Below, piece by piece: positions 1 through 10,945 of a stretch of 64,000 nucleotides of DNA. Source of the DNA: Epiperipatus broadwayi (taxonomy: Eukaryota > Onychophora > Udeonychophora > Euonychophora > Peripatidae); assembly GCA_028023455.1 (NCBI GenBank), contig JAQFVV010006231.1, forward strand, positions 7,516,036 to 7,580,035, given 5' to 3'. The notes under the pieces are model-generated. The model searched no databases and was not told the origin of the DNA. It worked only from the letters and a program-made list of their open reading frames with translations. The stretch's first letter is position 1. Every line of letters begins with the position of its first letter. A program made the translations under genes and the position numbers.

Positions 1-869
1 TTTCTTTAATGACGAATGAATGGTTTACAGGTTTTTATATATTTTCTATGAAACAACTTTTGATATCTGGTGGAGGAATATGAAAAAACAGAAAGCCATT
101 ACAAAGGAATAGATTTGAATGTGACTGTAATATTTCTTATGGTAATATTTAATTGAAAGTTTAGTGTAAGAATTTTAACCAGCAGAATATGCTTGTGCTA
201 AGGTAGCTGTCTGTAAAGTACTTGAATCACAATCCCAAGTAGTGCTAAATAACTTTCTGAGGATGTTAGTCCTAAAAATTATTTTTGATCTAATCTTAGA
301 AAATGGTGACAGTAAGTTAGGCTACAATTCAATCTTATTCCTAAATAGTATGGGATAAGAATGTATTTCAGTCTATTATTGCAAAAGTTACATTTAAATT
401 ACGAAATGTTTTTTTTGTAATTTAAATGAAAGATTAAGAACATTGTCTTCATTGGATTAGGAATAAAACTTCAGTCTTTGAAAAAGATTTCCAGTCTTTT
501 CATATTCTTATTGATAGACTTTTTTATTTCAGGAAAGAATCTCTTCGGAGAAGTCAGAGCAATGTCATAAGCATAGATGAATTTCCTGCATTATGTTTCT
601 GGAAGATTACTGATGTATATATTAAAAAAATAGTGGAAGGACTTAATTCTATGATAGAAGGTTCTGTAAAATTTTGTATCTACTGTGATTATTGTTAAAT
701 GTGACTTGAATTTTTTTATGGGAGAGCATTTTGTCAAGTAAAAATTTTTTTTTTTGCATTTAAAAATTATATAAACTTAAAAAACTATTTTACGAAAGAA
801 AGTCATAAGCTGAGGTAAGATCAATAAAGATAGTACCAATTTTTAATTTATTTTGAAAACCTTTTTCAG
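1..869. other. A+T-rich non-coding sequence, no gene recognised
   Basis: This stretch has long T and A runs and no recognisable protein match. A short open stretch at about 532-667 follows an acceptor-like TTTATTTCAG, but it matches nothing I know and I do not call it. If eIF3m starts upstream of the window, as its missing N-terminus implies, this is probably intron. Confidence 0.4.
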
Positions 870-3800
870 TCATCATCATCATCAACCATTATCAATCCAC
901 TGCAGGATGAAGGTCTCTCCAAGTTCAATCCATCTTTTCCTATCTTTAGCTTCTCTCCACATCATTCCTGCACATTTTCTTATTTCATCCATCCATCTCA
1001 CATATGGTCTCTTTCTGGGTCTTTTACAATCTCTTGGAATCCAGTTTAAAATTTCAATTGTCCATCTATTATCATCTCTTCTAGCAATATGTCCAGCCCA
1101 ACTCCACTTCAGTCTTTTAATTTTTTCAATGAGGTCAGTAACACCTGTTTGTTCTCTTACCCATACATTGTGTTTTCGATCTCTTCTTGTTATTCCCAAC
1201 ATACATCTCTCCATACTTCTTTGAGTGGTCTGAAGTCTCTGTATTGCTCTTCTATTAAGTGTCCAAGTCTCAGATCCATAAGTAAGAACTGGCAAAACAC
1301 ATTTATTAAAAACCTTCCTTTTCAAACACATAGGCATATTTCCTTTTAGTATCAAGTTATTTCTACCAAAAGCACTCCAACCAAGTTTAATTCTATGATT
1401 AATTTCATCCATTATGTTTCCATCTGTATTAATAATCTGACCAAGGTATTTGTAACTGTTAACTTCTTCTAACTCATCATAATCAATCTTTATTTTCATA
1501 TTTTGAGAAAATCTATTAAACATTACTTTAGTCTTTTTAACATTTATCTTTAGTCCTACTTTCATCTGATAACTCCTGCAACATTTCCTGTAACTCTAAA
1601 GCATTATTTGCAAAAACAACTACATCATCTGCAAAATCTAAATGACTTAAATAATCTCCATTTACTTTCACTCCTTTAACTTCCCATTTTAATCCACAAA
1701 ATACTTCTTGCAGCACTGCTGTAAAAAGTTTTGGAGATATGGAGTCACCCTGTCTTACACCCTTTTCAATGTTGATTTTCCTACTATCATTATGTAATCT
1801 AATTGTTGCTGTTGCATTTTTATAAATATTCTTTAAAATATGACAATATCCTGGATCTACACCTTGATGATCCAATGCTTTAATCACTGAAGAAATGTTT
1901 ATAGAATCAAATGCCTTTTCATAATCTACAAATCCTAAGCATAATGGCAACTCATATTCATTTGTCCTTTCTATAACTTCTCTCAATACCTGGATATGAT
2001 CTACTGTACTAAAACCACTTTTAAATCCAGCTTGTTCTCTTGGTTGGTGGAAATCCAGTGTTTTCTGTAGACGAGTTGTAATTATCTTAGTAAAAATTTT
2101 GTATAAAACTGATAAAAGACTGATAGGTCTGTAATTTCTAATATCTTCTTTATCACCTTTTTTAAATATTAATATTAATACTGCATTCTTCCAATCATCT
2201 GGTACATCTTTATCATTTAGACATTTGGTATATAACTTTGCTAAAAAAAAATTTCTATTTCTTCACCTGCTTCTTTTAATATATCAATTATAATTCCATC
2301 ATTACCTGGAGCCTTCCCTTTCTTCATAAATTTAATTGCATGTCTCACTTCCTCATTCAAAATTCTGGGCAATTCGGAAGATATAATAGGTATAGGAGGC
2401 ACTTGTTCTTTATTACTATATAATTCTTGATAGAAGTCTTCTACACATTTCATGATGTCATTTCTCTTTTTAGTAATAATGCCATCTTTTTTTCTTATTG
2501 CAGATATAAATTTCCTACCAATACCAAAATGTTGTTTTACACTCTTTAGACTTTTATTCTCTTCTACAGCTTTCCTTGCTAGTTCACAATTATACTTTCT
2601 TATATCATTTTCAACTCTTTTCCGCACCATTTTACAAAATTCGAGATATTCAATCTTTTTTAATGCATCATTGTTGTATATCCTCATATTCCTTCTTTTC
2701 TTCATAAATTCTCTAGTCTCAGTAGAAATTTTATTGGTCAATTGCTTTTTTCTACCAGCTATCTTTGTTGCAGTTTTTAAAAGTGTATCAGTTATTTTCC
2801 TGTTAATGTCATTCAAATCTGAATCATATTCAAAATCTACTAATACTTGAAACCGATTTGTAAGTTCTAATTTAAATTCATTAGAATGTTTCTGAAGATT
2901 AGGAATATCAACTGTAAATATTGTTTTTCTTAATAATTTTTGTCTCTCTACTTTTGCATTAACATGTATCTTACATCTTACTAATCGATGATCACTTCCT
3001 GTGTTAAATTTATTAAGAACATTACAATCTTGAAATATGTATTTTCTGTTAGTCAAAATATAATCCAATTCTGCTGTACCTTCATTTGGATGCTTCCATG
3101 TCCATTTCCTTTTAAAATTTTTTCAAAAAAAGAATTCATAATATAAAGTTTTTCTTTTTCTGCAAACTCCACAAGTCTATGTCCTCTCTCATTTCTATTA
3201 CCATAACCAAAATTACCTACAGCATTTTCATCTTTCATTTGTTTACCAATTCTAGCATTAAAGTCTCCCATAACAATTTTAAAATGTTGTTTACTCTGAT
3301 CAAAAGCCTTTTGTACATCCATATAAAAATCTTCTACTACTTCATCACTATGAGAACTTGTTGGGGCATAAACCTGAATTATCTGCATTTGGTATCTGCT
3401 ATTAAGTTGTAAAACTAATCTTGCCACTCTGTCCGATACACCATCAATCTCCACAATGTTATTCTTCCATTTTTTATTTATAATGAATCCTACTCCACTT
3501 GTATTTCCAATATTTGTGCCTTTATAATAGAGTATATGTCCACTTTTTAAATCAATTGTTTCTTCACCTTTTCTTCTAACTTCACAAAGTCCAATAATGT
3601 CCCATTTAATATAAGACAGTTCTTCTAACTCTTGCAATCTTCCTTCACTTGAAAGTGATCTGCAGTTGTAAGTACCTAAATAAAAAGTCGTCATCAAATG
3701 GCAGCCTGAGTCCACAATCAGGGGATTCTTAGCACCCTCCACCTTCGGCCACCAACCGCTGCCTTGGTTGGTGACTTTACAGCCTCCTGGGAATAAGGGC

Positions 3801-3990
3801 CATGATTTATTTTTGTCTGTCATAATTGTATATATTGGAAAAAATATTCTTAAACTCTGAGGTAAAAAGCCAATAAACTCACCACGCTGGTTAATGCGTG
3901 TTGGTGAGCAGCCCATCCATGTTCGTATACTATATGAATAATCACATAGTAATAACAGCTGCAATGACAAGAACGTATGGAGTGGACATT
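870..3990 (-). mobile_element. Non-LTR retrotransposon (LINE A), RTE-like, decayed
   Basis: The element has an AP-type endonuclease followed by a reverse transcriptase and a C-terminal tail, all on the minus strand. It ends at about 870 in a short (ATG)n run, TGATGATGATGATGAC, rather than poly(A); such simple-repeat 3' tails are typical of RTE-type LINEs. The same 3' end recurs at 34672-35726 and 36309-36382, which fixes the 3' boundary. The 5' boundary is uncertain: coding sequence extends to about 3970 and the start could be anywhere from 3970 to 4150. I saw no clear target site duplication. Clade assignment is inference. Confidence 0.85.
882..3970 (-). pseudogene. Broken endonuclease-reverse transcriptase ORF of LINE A
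   Basis: Reading down the minus strand, 3970-3053 encodes the endonuclease, with motifs LGTYNCRSL, IIGLCEVRRKG, VYAPTSS and VMGDFNARIG. 3068-2241 continues with LDYILTN and GSDHRLV, then a linker and the RT entry motif GKAPGNDG. 1986-1537 carries [19 protein letters not shown] and the catalytic box FADD. 1565-882 carries KYLG, SETWTLNRR and [13 protein letters not shown]. The frame breaks three times: in an A/T run near 3115-3130, in the A run near 2245-2253, and near 1540-1565. It therefore cannot make one polyprotein. In a live element the product would nick the target and copy element RNA into it. Identity as a LINE polyprotein is certain; activity is excluded by the frameshifts. Confidence 0.92.
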
Positions 3991-6259
3991 AGGAATTTGC
4001 CTTGCTCAGTTCCTTTAAGGCTTCCAAGATGAATCAAAGGGTCTCCTTTCAGTTAATAGCAAACTCCTTTCTGCAGCCCTTTTTCATTATGAGATGTTAA
4101 ATACAAAACTTGTTTCACAGCAATTTCTTCCTGGCCTAAAACGAGCCTGCTCTATGTGTAGATGGCTGGCAGCTATTGGCAATCTTTTTAGTTAAATGAT
4201 TTTTTTGAAAAAATCTCATAGGAAATAATGATATTGGGTAATTTTTTTTTTTTGCTCACTGCTGGGGTTTATCTTGTTTTAAAACTGCTGTAGTCTTGTT
4301 TTATACCAAAGTTTTCTGAAGTCTGATCAATAGATTCAGAATAATCAATAGCAACTGTGCTTATCTGTTTAATTAACGGAATTTAACAGTCACTGATCTT
4401 TGTAAATGTAGATAAACACAAATTATGAAATTAATTACTATTACATCTGTTTACAATAGCAGAATTGAATGATTTAATAAAACCACCAATGAATCTATCA
4501 CCTGGCAGAAATTCCTTCATCACTGTCTAAAAAAAAAAAAATCCATATACTAAATAAATAAATTCAATCACAATATTAATCTTTTATTGAATTTAATAGC
4601 TTGAATATAATATAACTATTTTAAGTTGCTCAAATAGATTTGTTTTACTTTCTTTTAAAAGTGGTTCTTATGGTATGTGATATATGTGTGAATAACTTAC
4701 TAAAAATAAGAAGGAAAAATATTCAATTTATCGCACCAATGCCTATACATAAATGCACTTACTAAAAAGATTTGTGTGTGTGTGTCCATATCCATACACC
4801 AGATAATTAAATCAATGCTATTAAATATAGGAGAGACATGAGAAGTTATTTCGGAGCTGGCTCACACATAAATAACAAGGTTGGCAATTCCAGCCACTGG
4901 GATCCGGTTTAAAAGAATATGAGCTTGCCTGAAACTTGATGGATCAGAGGTGCTTGGAATTCACCAATATATAGCGGTAATATAAAACAAAGCAAGTGTA
5001 GTAGCTATACGAAAGCTAGGCCATGCTGGAGTAAGTAGGCTGCGATTAAGCAGAAGACAGCCCTGGTGACCAGAGGTAATACAAAATAACCGGGTAGAGA
5101 CAGCTAACACTGCTGAAGTAAAAGAAAAGCCCTAGAAAATGATCTTCATATGAATTTATTTTATGTCCTCACAAACAAGTAGTAGATCAATACTTTTATA
5201 TAATATACATAAGCGTGAAAATATCTTAACCATATTCGACATATATATATAAAATGATTAATTTTAAACATTATTAGGAATCTTATTTAAAAAGTGTTCC
5301 TGTCTGCTTTTAAATATCAGACTTATTTTTCTTGATAAAAGAAAAAAACTTAGGTTTTAAATATTCAAAGAGAGGAGAGGATTGAATAATGTTACAATAA
5401 TAATCAAGTTATTCAAAATTAATATGCTTCATTATTAACTCAACGAAAGAAAAGTTTCTTCAATTATTTTTTTAAATATAATAAATTCTAATTTAATATG
5501 TCCTCTAATAAAAATAGTAAAACATTCAAAATGACATTAACGTTATAAAATAGTATATACATAAAATAACACTCAGTGTGTCACTTTTGCTTTCTGCGAA
5601 TTCATTGTAGGAGTAGCTATTCTTGTCCATTTTGTAGTTGTATCTTATTGTCCGTTTGTTGAGAGAAGTTTCCATATAGGTTGGCATTTCAGGAGATCAG
5701 CTTTTTATGAGTTTATGAATTTAAGACATGCTGGCAGATGAAGTTAGGCTTAGAGCATGGATTTCGTCTTGTTAAAGGGCCTAGCCATGCATATTTCAGA
5801 GAACATCACTAGGAAAAATGTGTAAATTCATTTTATAACTGCAGATCGCTTGTCACAAACGGTTTGCAGGGTATTAATAATTTTGTTGAATTAGCTGGCA
5901 GTGAGTGCAGCTTGACTAGCAGAATGAAAAGAGTTTGAAAGAATCTAATGAATGAGTGAATCTAATTTAACCAATTCACGGAAAAAATCTAATAAATGAT
6001 ATAATAGTTTTTGGGGAGCTTTTATACACATCATAGTTGATTGTTCTCCTATACAAACTTTTTAGAATTTTCTTAATTAACAGTTTTTAATTAAGAAATT
6101 TTTTTAATCACTACATTTTTGCATTTCACATTAATTCAATTACATGACTTATCTTTGACAATACTTATTTTTTAGATTTTGTTATCACAACAGATTAAAA
6201 CTTTTGTAGATTAAGCATTGTTGTACAACATTAAAAATCTTATATAAAAGATAAAATTT
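3991..6259. other. Non-coding; contains a less A+T-rich patch at about 4840-5150
   Basis: No gene is recognised. 3991-4200 may be LINE A 5' leader or flank. 4840-5150 has clearly more G+C than its surroundings and looks like an old unclassified repeat, but I found no coding match and no terminal repeats. A short GT run lies near 4772. The remainder is A+T-rich. Confidence 0.35.
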
Positions 6260-6899
6260 GGTAATCATCTGAAATCCGGGCACGGCTGTTTGGGGCATTG
6301 TTTATGTGTCAAAACACATAAAAATGCCGTTTCTACGGCCGGCCTTACGGCTAATACAACATTTAATATTGTATTAACTCATTATGGCAGGCTGCTTTAC
6401 ATGACATTACACAAAAATACTACGGCCCATTTTGTGCTTTGAAACTATTTACGCGTATTTGTTCTATTCATAGCTGATTACCGTATTGCTTGAGGATGTT
6501 TGAATTTCAAGTCGGTACAACTTTTCAAATCACCGTAATAGAGTAATGTCATTTATATTTAAATAATGTTATTAATTACTAATAATTGTCATATGGTCCC
6601 CCCCCCTTCCCTAAAATAATGTTAATATGTAAAAAATTGGCAAAGTGTATGTTCGAACATGCTTCGACAAAGCTCACGCGCTAAGTCATGTTTCAGCATG
6701 AAAAATATATGAGACCAATAAAAGGTCTGAGAAAAACATGCAATTTTTAAACTTTTCAGAATTGCCAAGTACAGAAAGTGTGTGAGATTGTGTTCTTTTT
6801 TCAGGCACATAATGTCCACTTTTTATTATAGCAATAAAATAATAAATAATTTTAAAATGACCAAAGTTTGTGTTCTTTTTTTTTTATTTCATTAGAAAT

Positions 6900-7760
6900 T
6901 GACAAGTATTTGGATTATATTTTTTGCAGCGGGGTTAAAATAAATGACTATTTTTGTTGACTTTTTGTTAATAATAACAAAGTACAAAATCCCCCAAAAA
7001 GCAGTTTATTGTAGAAGGCAAAAAAAATAAAAAAAAAGGTAATTCAGACGAAATATAAATAAAAGTAAAAAGTGAGAAAAAGTTGTTGGAAAAAAAAGTA
7101 AATTATTGACTTTGTTACAATTCTTTTTCCGAGTGTGGGTGTGGAGGTTTTAAAACAATTTTTTATCCCCAAAAAAACACAAAAGTTACTTTTTATTTAA
7201 TAAGAAGAAAAACAATTTGGTCAACCCCAAAAAAAAAAAGGTTGAATAAATTCAAAATAATACCCAAATAATTGCATTATATTTTTTCATCAGAGTTAAA
7301 ACAAGTGGAGTTCAAATAAATGACTATTTTTGTTTACTTTTTGTTAATAATAACAGTACGAAAGCCCCCAAAAAAGCTGTTTATTGTAGAAGCAAAAAAA
7401 AAAGGCTAATTCAAACGAAATATAAATAAAAGTAAAAAGTGAAAAAAAGTTGTTTAAAGCCGTGAGGTCATCGCATCTGCCTTGCAAGCAAGTAGTTGGT
7501 TGCAGACGGTTGTGGGTTCGCGTCCCAGCTGATGCCATGACATATGAGAAAAAAAATGTAAAATTATTGACTTTGTTACAATTATTGATCCGAGGATGGG
7601 GGTGGGAATTTCAAAACAATTTTTGAACCCCCAACAACACAAAAGTTACTTTTGATTTAATAAGAAGAAGAAAAACAATTTAGTCAACCAAAAAAAAAAA
7701 AGATAAAACAATTCGAAACAAGTCCCAAATAATTATCTCATGATATTTTTTCGGCAGGTT
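6900..7760. repeat. Two tandem copies of a roughly 376-bp unit inside the TIR element
   Basis: TGACTATTTTTGTT occurs at 6945 and again at 7321, each time followed by the same order of blocks: TTTTTGTTAATAATAACA, GCTGTTTATTGTAGAAG, ACGAAATATAAATAAAAG, TATTGACTTTGTTACAATT and CACAAAAGTTACTTTT. A third partial copy starts near 7724 with CCCAAATAATTAT. The second copy is longer by about 90 bp because of the insertion at 7455-7544. Confidence 0.8.
7455..7544 (+). repeat. tRNA-like sequence (SINE head or tRNA pseudogene) inserted in a repeat unit
   Basis: This 90-bp block is absent from the sister repeat copy, so its limits come from that comparison. It holds GCCGTGAGGTCATCGC (A-box-like), CTTGCAAGC (an Ala-type anticodon loop with TGC) and GGTTCGCGTCCC (a near-consensus B box at about 7514-7525). 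The 5' and 3' ends do not form a good acceptor stem, so it is unlikely to be a working tRNA gene. A tRNA-derived SINE head is the best reading. Confidence 0.5.
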
Positions 7761-8055
7761 TAAAACAAGTTTTTTCGTCGTGAAACAGTCCAAAGTTTTA
7801 AAATTCAAAAAATTAAATTACCAAAATTTGTTGGATAAAGAAAAATATCAGGTTAAAAAAAAACAACGAAAATGAATATAAAAATTTGTTTAATAAAAAA
7901 GAAATCATATAAATGAAATAAAAAATTTGTTTAATCAAAAAAAAAAGTTCTATAAAAAAAAAAAAAGTTGTGGCAGCCCAGTAACGTTATATTTGATTGA
8001 TTTTTGTATAGCATCAACGCCCCAAGCGTCCGTGCCCGGATTTCCGATGATTACC

Positions 8056-9262
8056 GCATTATTTACAAAATTCACTTTCTTAAAATTATAGTGAGAGTAT
8101 TCATTTATAGTTAAAAAAAAAAAAATCCTCAAAGCGCATGTGCATTAACTTAATGGCTGATTATTACTAGTACAGTTTATAAAAACAGCACTATATAAAA
8201 TAAATATCTCATTTACATTACTTTTTTCCAACTTCATGTATGTCATTTATATACATACAATCACACTTTTATGACACATGTTTACTATAAAATTTTATTG
8301 ACAAAATTTTTGAGATTAATTTACAAATAGAATTTTAGCTGAATCCACATATTTATCTACACACATACTTGAAATATAGCAAAGTGTCTGTCACGATATA
8401 GAAAATAAGGAGATTGATTTTGGACCTAAGAAATCAATGAAAATAAATAAACTATATGAAAAATTTCATTAGCATGTTATGTTTTTTGTGTGCTATCAAA
8501 TTTTACTTCATACACATTGCACATAAATAAAAAATGAGTTTATAGGAACATAAACAAGTTATAAAAAATTGAAAGTGATAACACAATGAAGCACTCATTG
8601 GTTTTTTTACACAATCCACCAAAAACTTGAAAGTTCAGAGCATTAATCGATTTAAACAAAATTAAATTTTTTTACCGTTGTCACCAACAAGAAATTTTTT
8701 TTAATTCTGCATATATTGTATTAAAAATAAAGATAAGATAGTTTTGTACAGCTTTATTGTTAAATAGTTCCCATAAAGATGATTTTGAAGAGGTGATTTT
8801 ATAAGATTTATTTATCAAACATACTTAAATGTTGTGGTATGCCAAAATTTCAATATCCAAACACTGATTTAGAAATTTATGAAAATCATATTGTTTTTTG
8901 CCTTTGCCCTTTTTTTTAAATATGGCATTAAATATACCATATATATTTCAAGCCGTTTAATCAGCCTTTTTGTTTCATTTGTTTGCTTTAGTTAATATAC
9001 TAATTAAAAAGCATGTGAAGCGCTTGAACGAGAAGCTATAAAGATTCCACAAATTATTATACGCTAAGCGCTTTCGAGGCTATCTGCCTCATATTCGTAG
9101 CGGTAATGCGAGATGCAGAACGAGGAAATAAGGAAAGGAAACAAAGCGATATGCAAAATGTATGCAAATGAACTAGATAGTCCAACGTTTGGAGATGTCA
9201 AAGCTGGTGTCCCGTCTATTGATAGAGTTATTATTGCCATTAATGTCTAACTCAACAAATAG
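8056..9262. other. Non-coding; G+C-richer patch at about 9000-9240 of unknown origin
   Basis: No gene is seen. 9010-9090 contains two copies of AAGCGCTT-type words and a less A+T-rich composition than its surroundings. It may be part of an older repeat next to the solo LTR. Confidence 0.3.
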
Positions 9263-9267
9263 AATAG

Positions 9268-9893
9268 TGCAGTATTCAAGGTCAAGAAAGGTATACATAT
9301 GTAATGTATAATGAATATGTAAAATAATAATAATAATTGTATAATAAAAAGAGTATGTAAAATAAGAATAATAATTGTATAATAATAAGAGTACAATAAT
9401 AAATGTAGAATAAAAGTAATAACTGTAATATATAATGAATATGTAAAATAAGAATAACTGTATAGCAATTATGTATAACGATTGTGTAATATTACAATGT
9501 TGTTAAATCATAGAAAGCCCAGCTGACCTTATAGGGTCAGAAAACTGTGTAAAATATCATATATGGTAAGAAATGTAAAATTACTGCGTGTATGTGAAAA
9601 CACTAAATATGGTTAGGAATGTAAAAGACTCCAGAAGTCTTGAGGGGTATATAAACCCCCAGAACCTGATCTAATTGTTCTCGGGTTTTAATTATAAGTC
9701 AGAGACTCCTGCCTCTGTAAGTTCAAAAGCAGGACTAGGGTTATTATATGCAGGTCACCACGACCTTTTATTATTTTATTACGCCTTTTAATAGGCAATG
9801 TATATAGTTAAAATTATTCGTATTAAACTATAATCTTACCATCTCAATTCTGCCTTTGTCCATTTATTTACTTGCTGGTCATAAGTCACAGCA
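9268..9893 (+). mobile_element. Solo LTR, 626 bp, with 5-bp target site duplication
   Basis: The block starts TGCAGTATTC and ends GTCACAGCA, so it has the TG...CA ends of an LTR. It is flanked on both sides by AATAG (9263-9267 and 9894-9898), a 5-bp duplication of the size made by retroviral-type integrases. In + orientation it has a TATA box at 9648-9655, then a candidate poly(A) signal ATTAAA at 9822-9827, the U3-R-U5 order. U3 contains a degenerate A+T repeat (about 9300-9480). No gag-pol follows on either side, so it is a solo LTR left by LTR-LTR recombination. Gypsy, Copia and Bel all give 5-bp duplications, so the family is open. Confidence 0.65.
9648..9655 (+). promoter_or_regulatory. 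TATA box of the solo LTR
   Basis: TATATAAA sits between GGGG and CCCCC, making a short G/C-flanked palindrome-like context (AGGGGTATATAAACCCCC). The downstream order of a C-rich start region and then ATTAAA fits an LTR promoter. Activity cannot be judged from sequence. Confidence 0.5.
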
Positions 9894-9898
9894 AATAG

Positions 9899-10821
9899 TT
9901 ACTTTAATTTTTATTTATTAACTATAATGTCATCAGGCATTTTAAATTTGCTAAATTTTAATAAAAATTTATTTTCAATTCTCTTTGCAACTTTGCAAAT
10001 TCTTGAGTTATTGTCTATTGTGCAAACATGACATAAATCCAAAATTGGGGTTGCAACTCTTCGAGGATTTGCTAAAAAAAATTTAAGGATCATGGAATGT
10101 TCAATATATTTTAAATAAATATTCAAGTATAAATATAACAATACATTTTATTTTTATATTAACCTGGAGGTAGTTATATCGAGGAAATATTTTCATAATA
10201 AATGACACATTTATGTCTTGTTATAAAATTAATAGCATTTGAATTAATTTAATTCAACTAAAGTTGTTAAAAATCATAAAAAGATGTAAATCTACTTTTA
10301 AGTTCTACCTGAAACATTTTTTTTTTTTTTTGTTCTAGAGTTTTTAAAATGTATTATTTTCTAATTACAAAGTTATTAAGTAAAAAGGCTAGTGTATATA
10401 TTATAAACTCCCATTTTATTTTTTCAAAGTTATAAGCACTTTAGTGAGAATAAACTTGTAATATCAGTTATCTTTTTTGATTTTTAAGATATATATTTTG
10501 AAGAACATTAACCTAAATATATATGAATGGCATAATGTACTCCATGGATATCTGTTTATGTATTTTTTTATTCATATATTATTTTATTATATATGAGTTT
10601 AATAGTTAACTGTGAAATGTAGGTTAGTAGAGAAGTCAATTGTAATCAGATTGCAGGATATATATAAAAGATAATTAGCATTGAGATAAAATTATGTTAG
10701 TGAATATATATTTAATTTTATGCTATTATATATATATTTATTTATTGCTTATATCTTAAGTTTAATATGAAAGAACTAATATTTAAGAAAATTTATATGT
10801 GTGGGGTTTTTTTTTTACTAG
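9899..10821. other. Intronic A+T-rich sequence upstream of the first visible eIF3m exon
   Basis: No exon or repeat is recognised. It ends with a T-rich tract and the acceptor at 10820-10821. Confidence 0.4.
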
Positions 10822-10945
10822 AACTAGCAATTTGTTTCTTGGTCTTGATGAGCGGTCAAGTTTACGTTACTGTGTTTTCATTTCTTTGGTAAAACTGGCA
10901 TCACTCACAAATAACATGCAAGTGGTCATAAAGGACTTGGATAAA
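10822..10945 (+). CDS. eIF3m: eIF3m exon, first visible ([12 protein letters not shown]...)
   Basis: The acceptor follows a T run and ACTAG; the donor is GATAAA|GTATGG. It enters in phase 2 and leaves in phase 0. A second AG six bases downstream (TAGAACTAG) keeps the frame, so 10828 is an alternative start that drops two residues. Confidence 0.93.

Larger units (their letters stand above)
6260..8055. mobile_element. Non-autonomous DNA element with about 35-bp terminal inverted repeats
   Basis: The left end starts GGTAATCATCTGAAATCCGG and continues CACGGCTGTTTGGGGC. The right end (8011-8055) is its reverse complement with few mismatches, ending CCGATGATTACC. The inside has no transposase. It consists of a G+C-richer left segment, a T+A-rich tandem repeat and short A runs. 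No clear target site duplication is visible outside the ends, so the superfamily is open. Terminal inverted repeats of this quality and the absence of an ORF indicate a non-autonomous DNA transposon. A Helitron or LTR origin is unlikely. Confidence 0.7.

Noticed and set aside
532-667. Possible exon after TTTATTTCAG (frame with ESLRRSQSNVISIDEF)
   Set aside because: It does not match the missing part of eIF3m or any family I know, and the donor GTAAAA is weak.
853-1349. Open frames on the + strand
   Set aside because: They are the antisense of the LINE A C-terminal region, whose minus-strand protein is clearly recognisable.
7459-7537. Functional tRNA-Ala gene
   Set aside because: A convincing acceptor stem is missing and the block is an insertion in a repeat.
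7344-7642. Minus frames with GTRTHNRLQPTTCLQGRC
   Set aside because: They are antisense translations of the tRNA-like insertion and the flanking repeat, not proteins.
9247-9468. 73-codon minus frame of Tyr, Ile and Leu
   Set aside because: It is a translation of the degenerate A+T repeat in the LTR U3.
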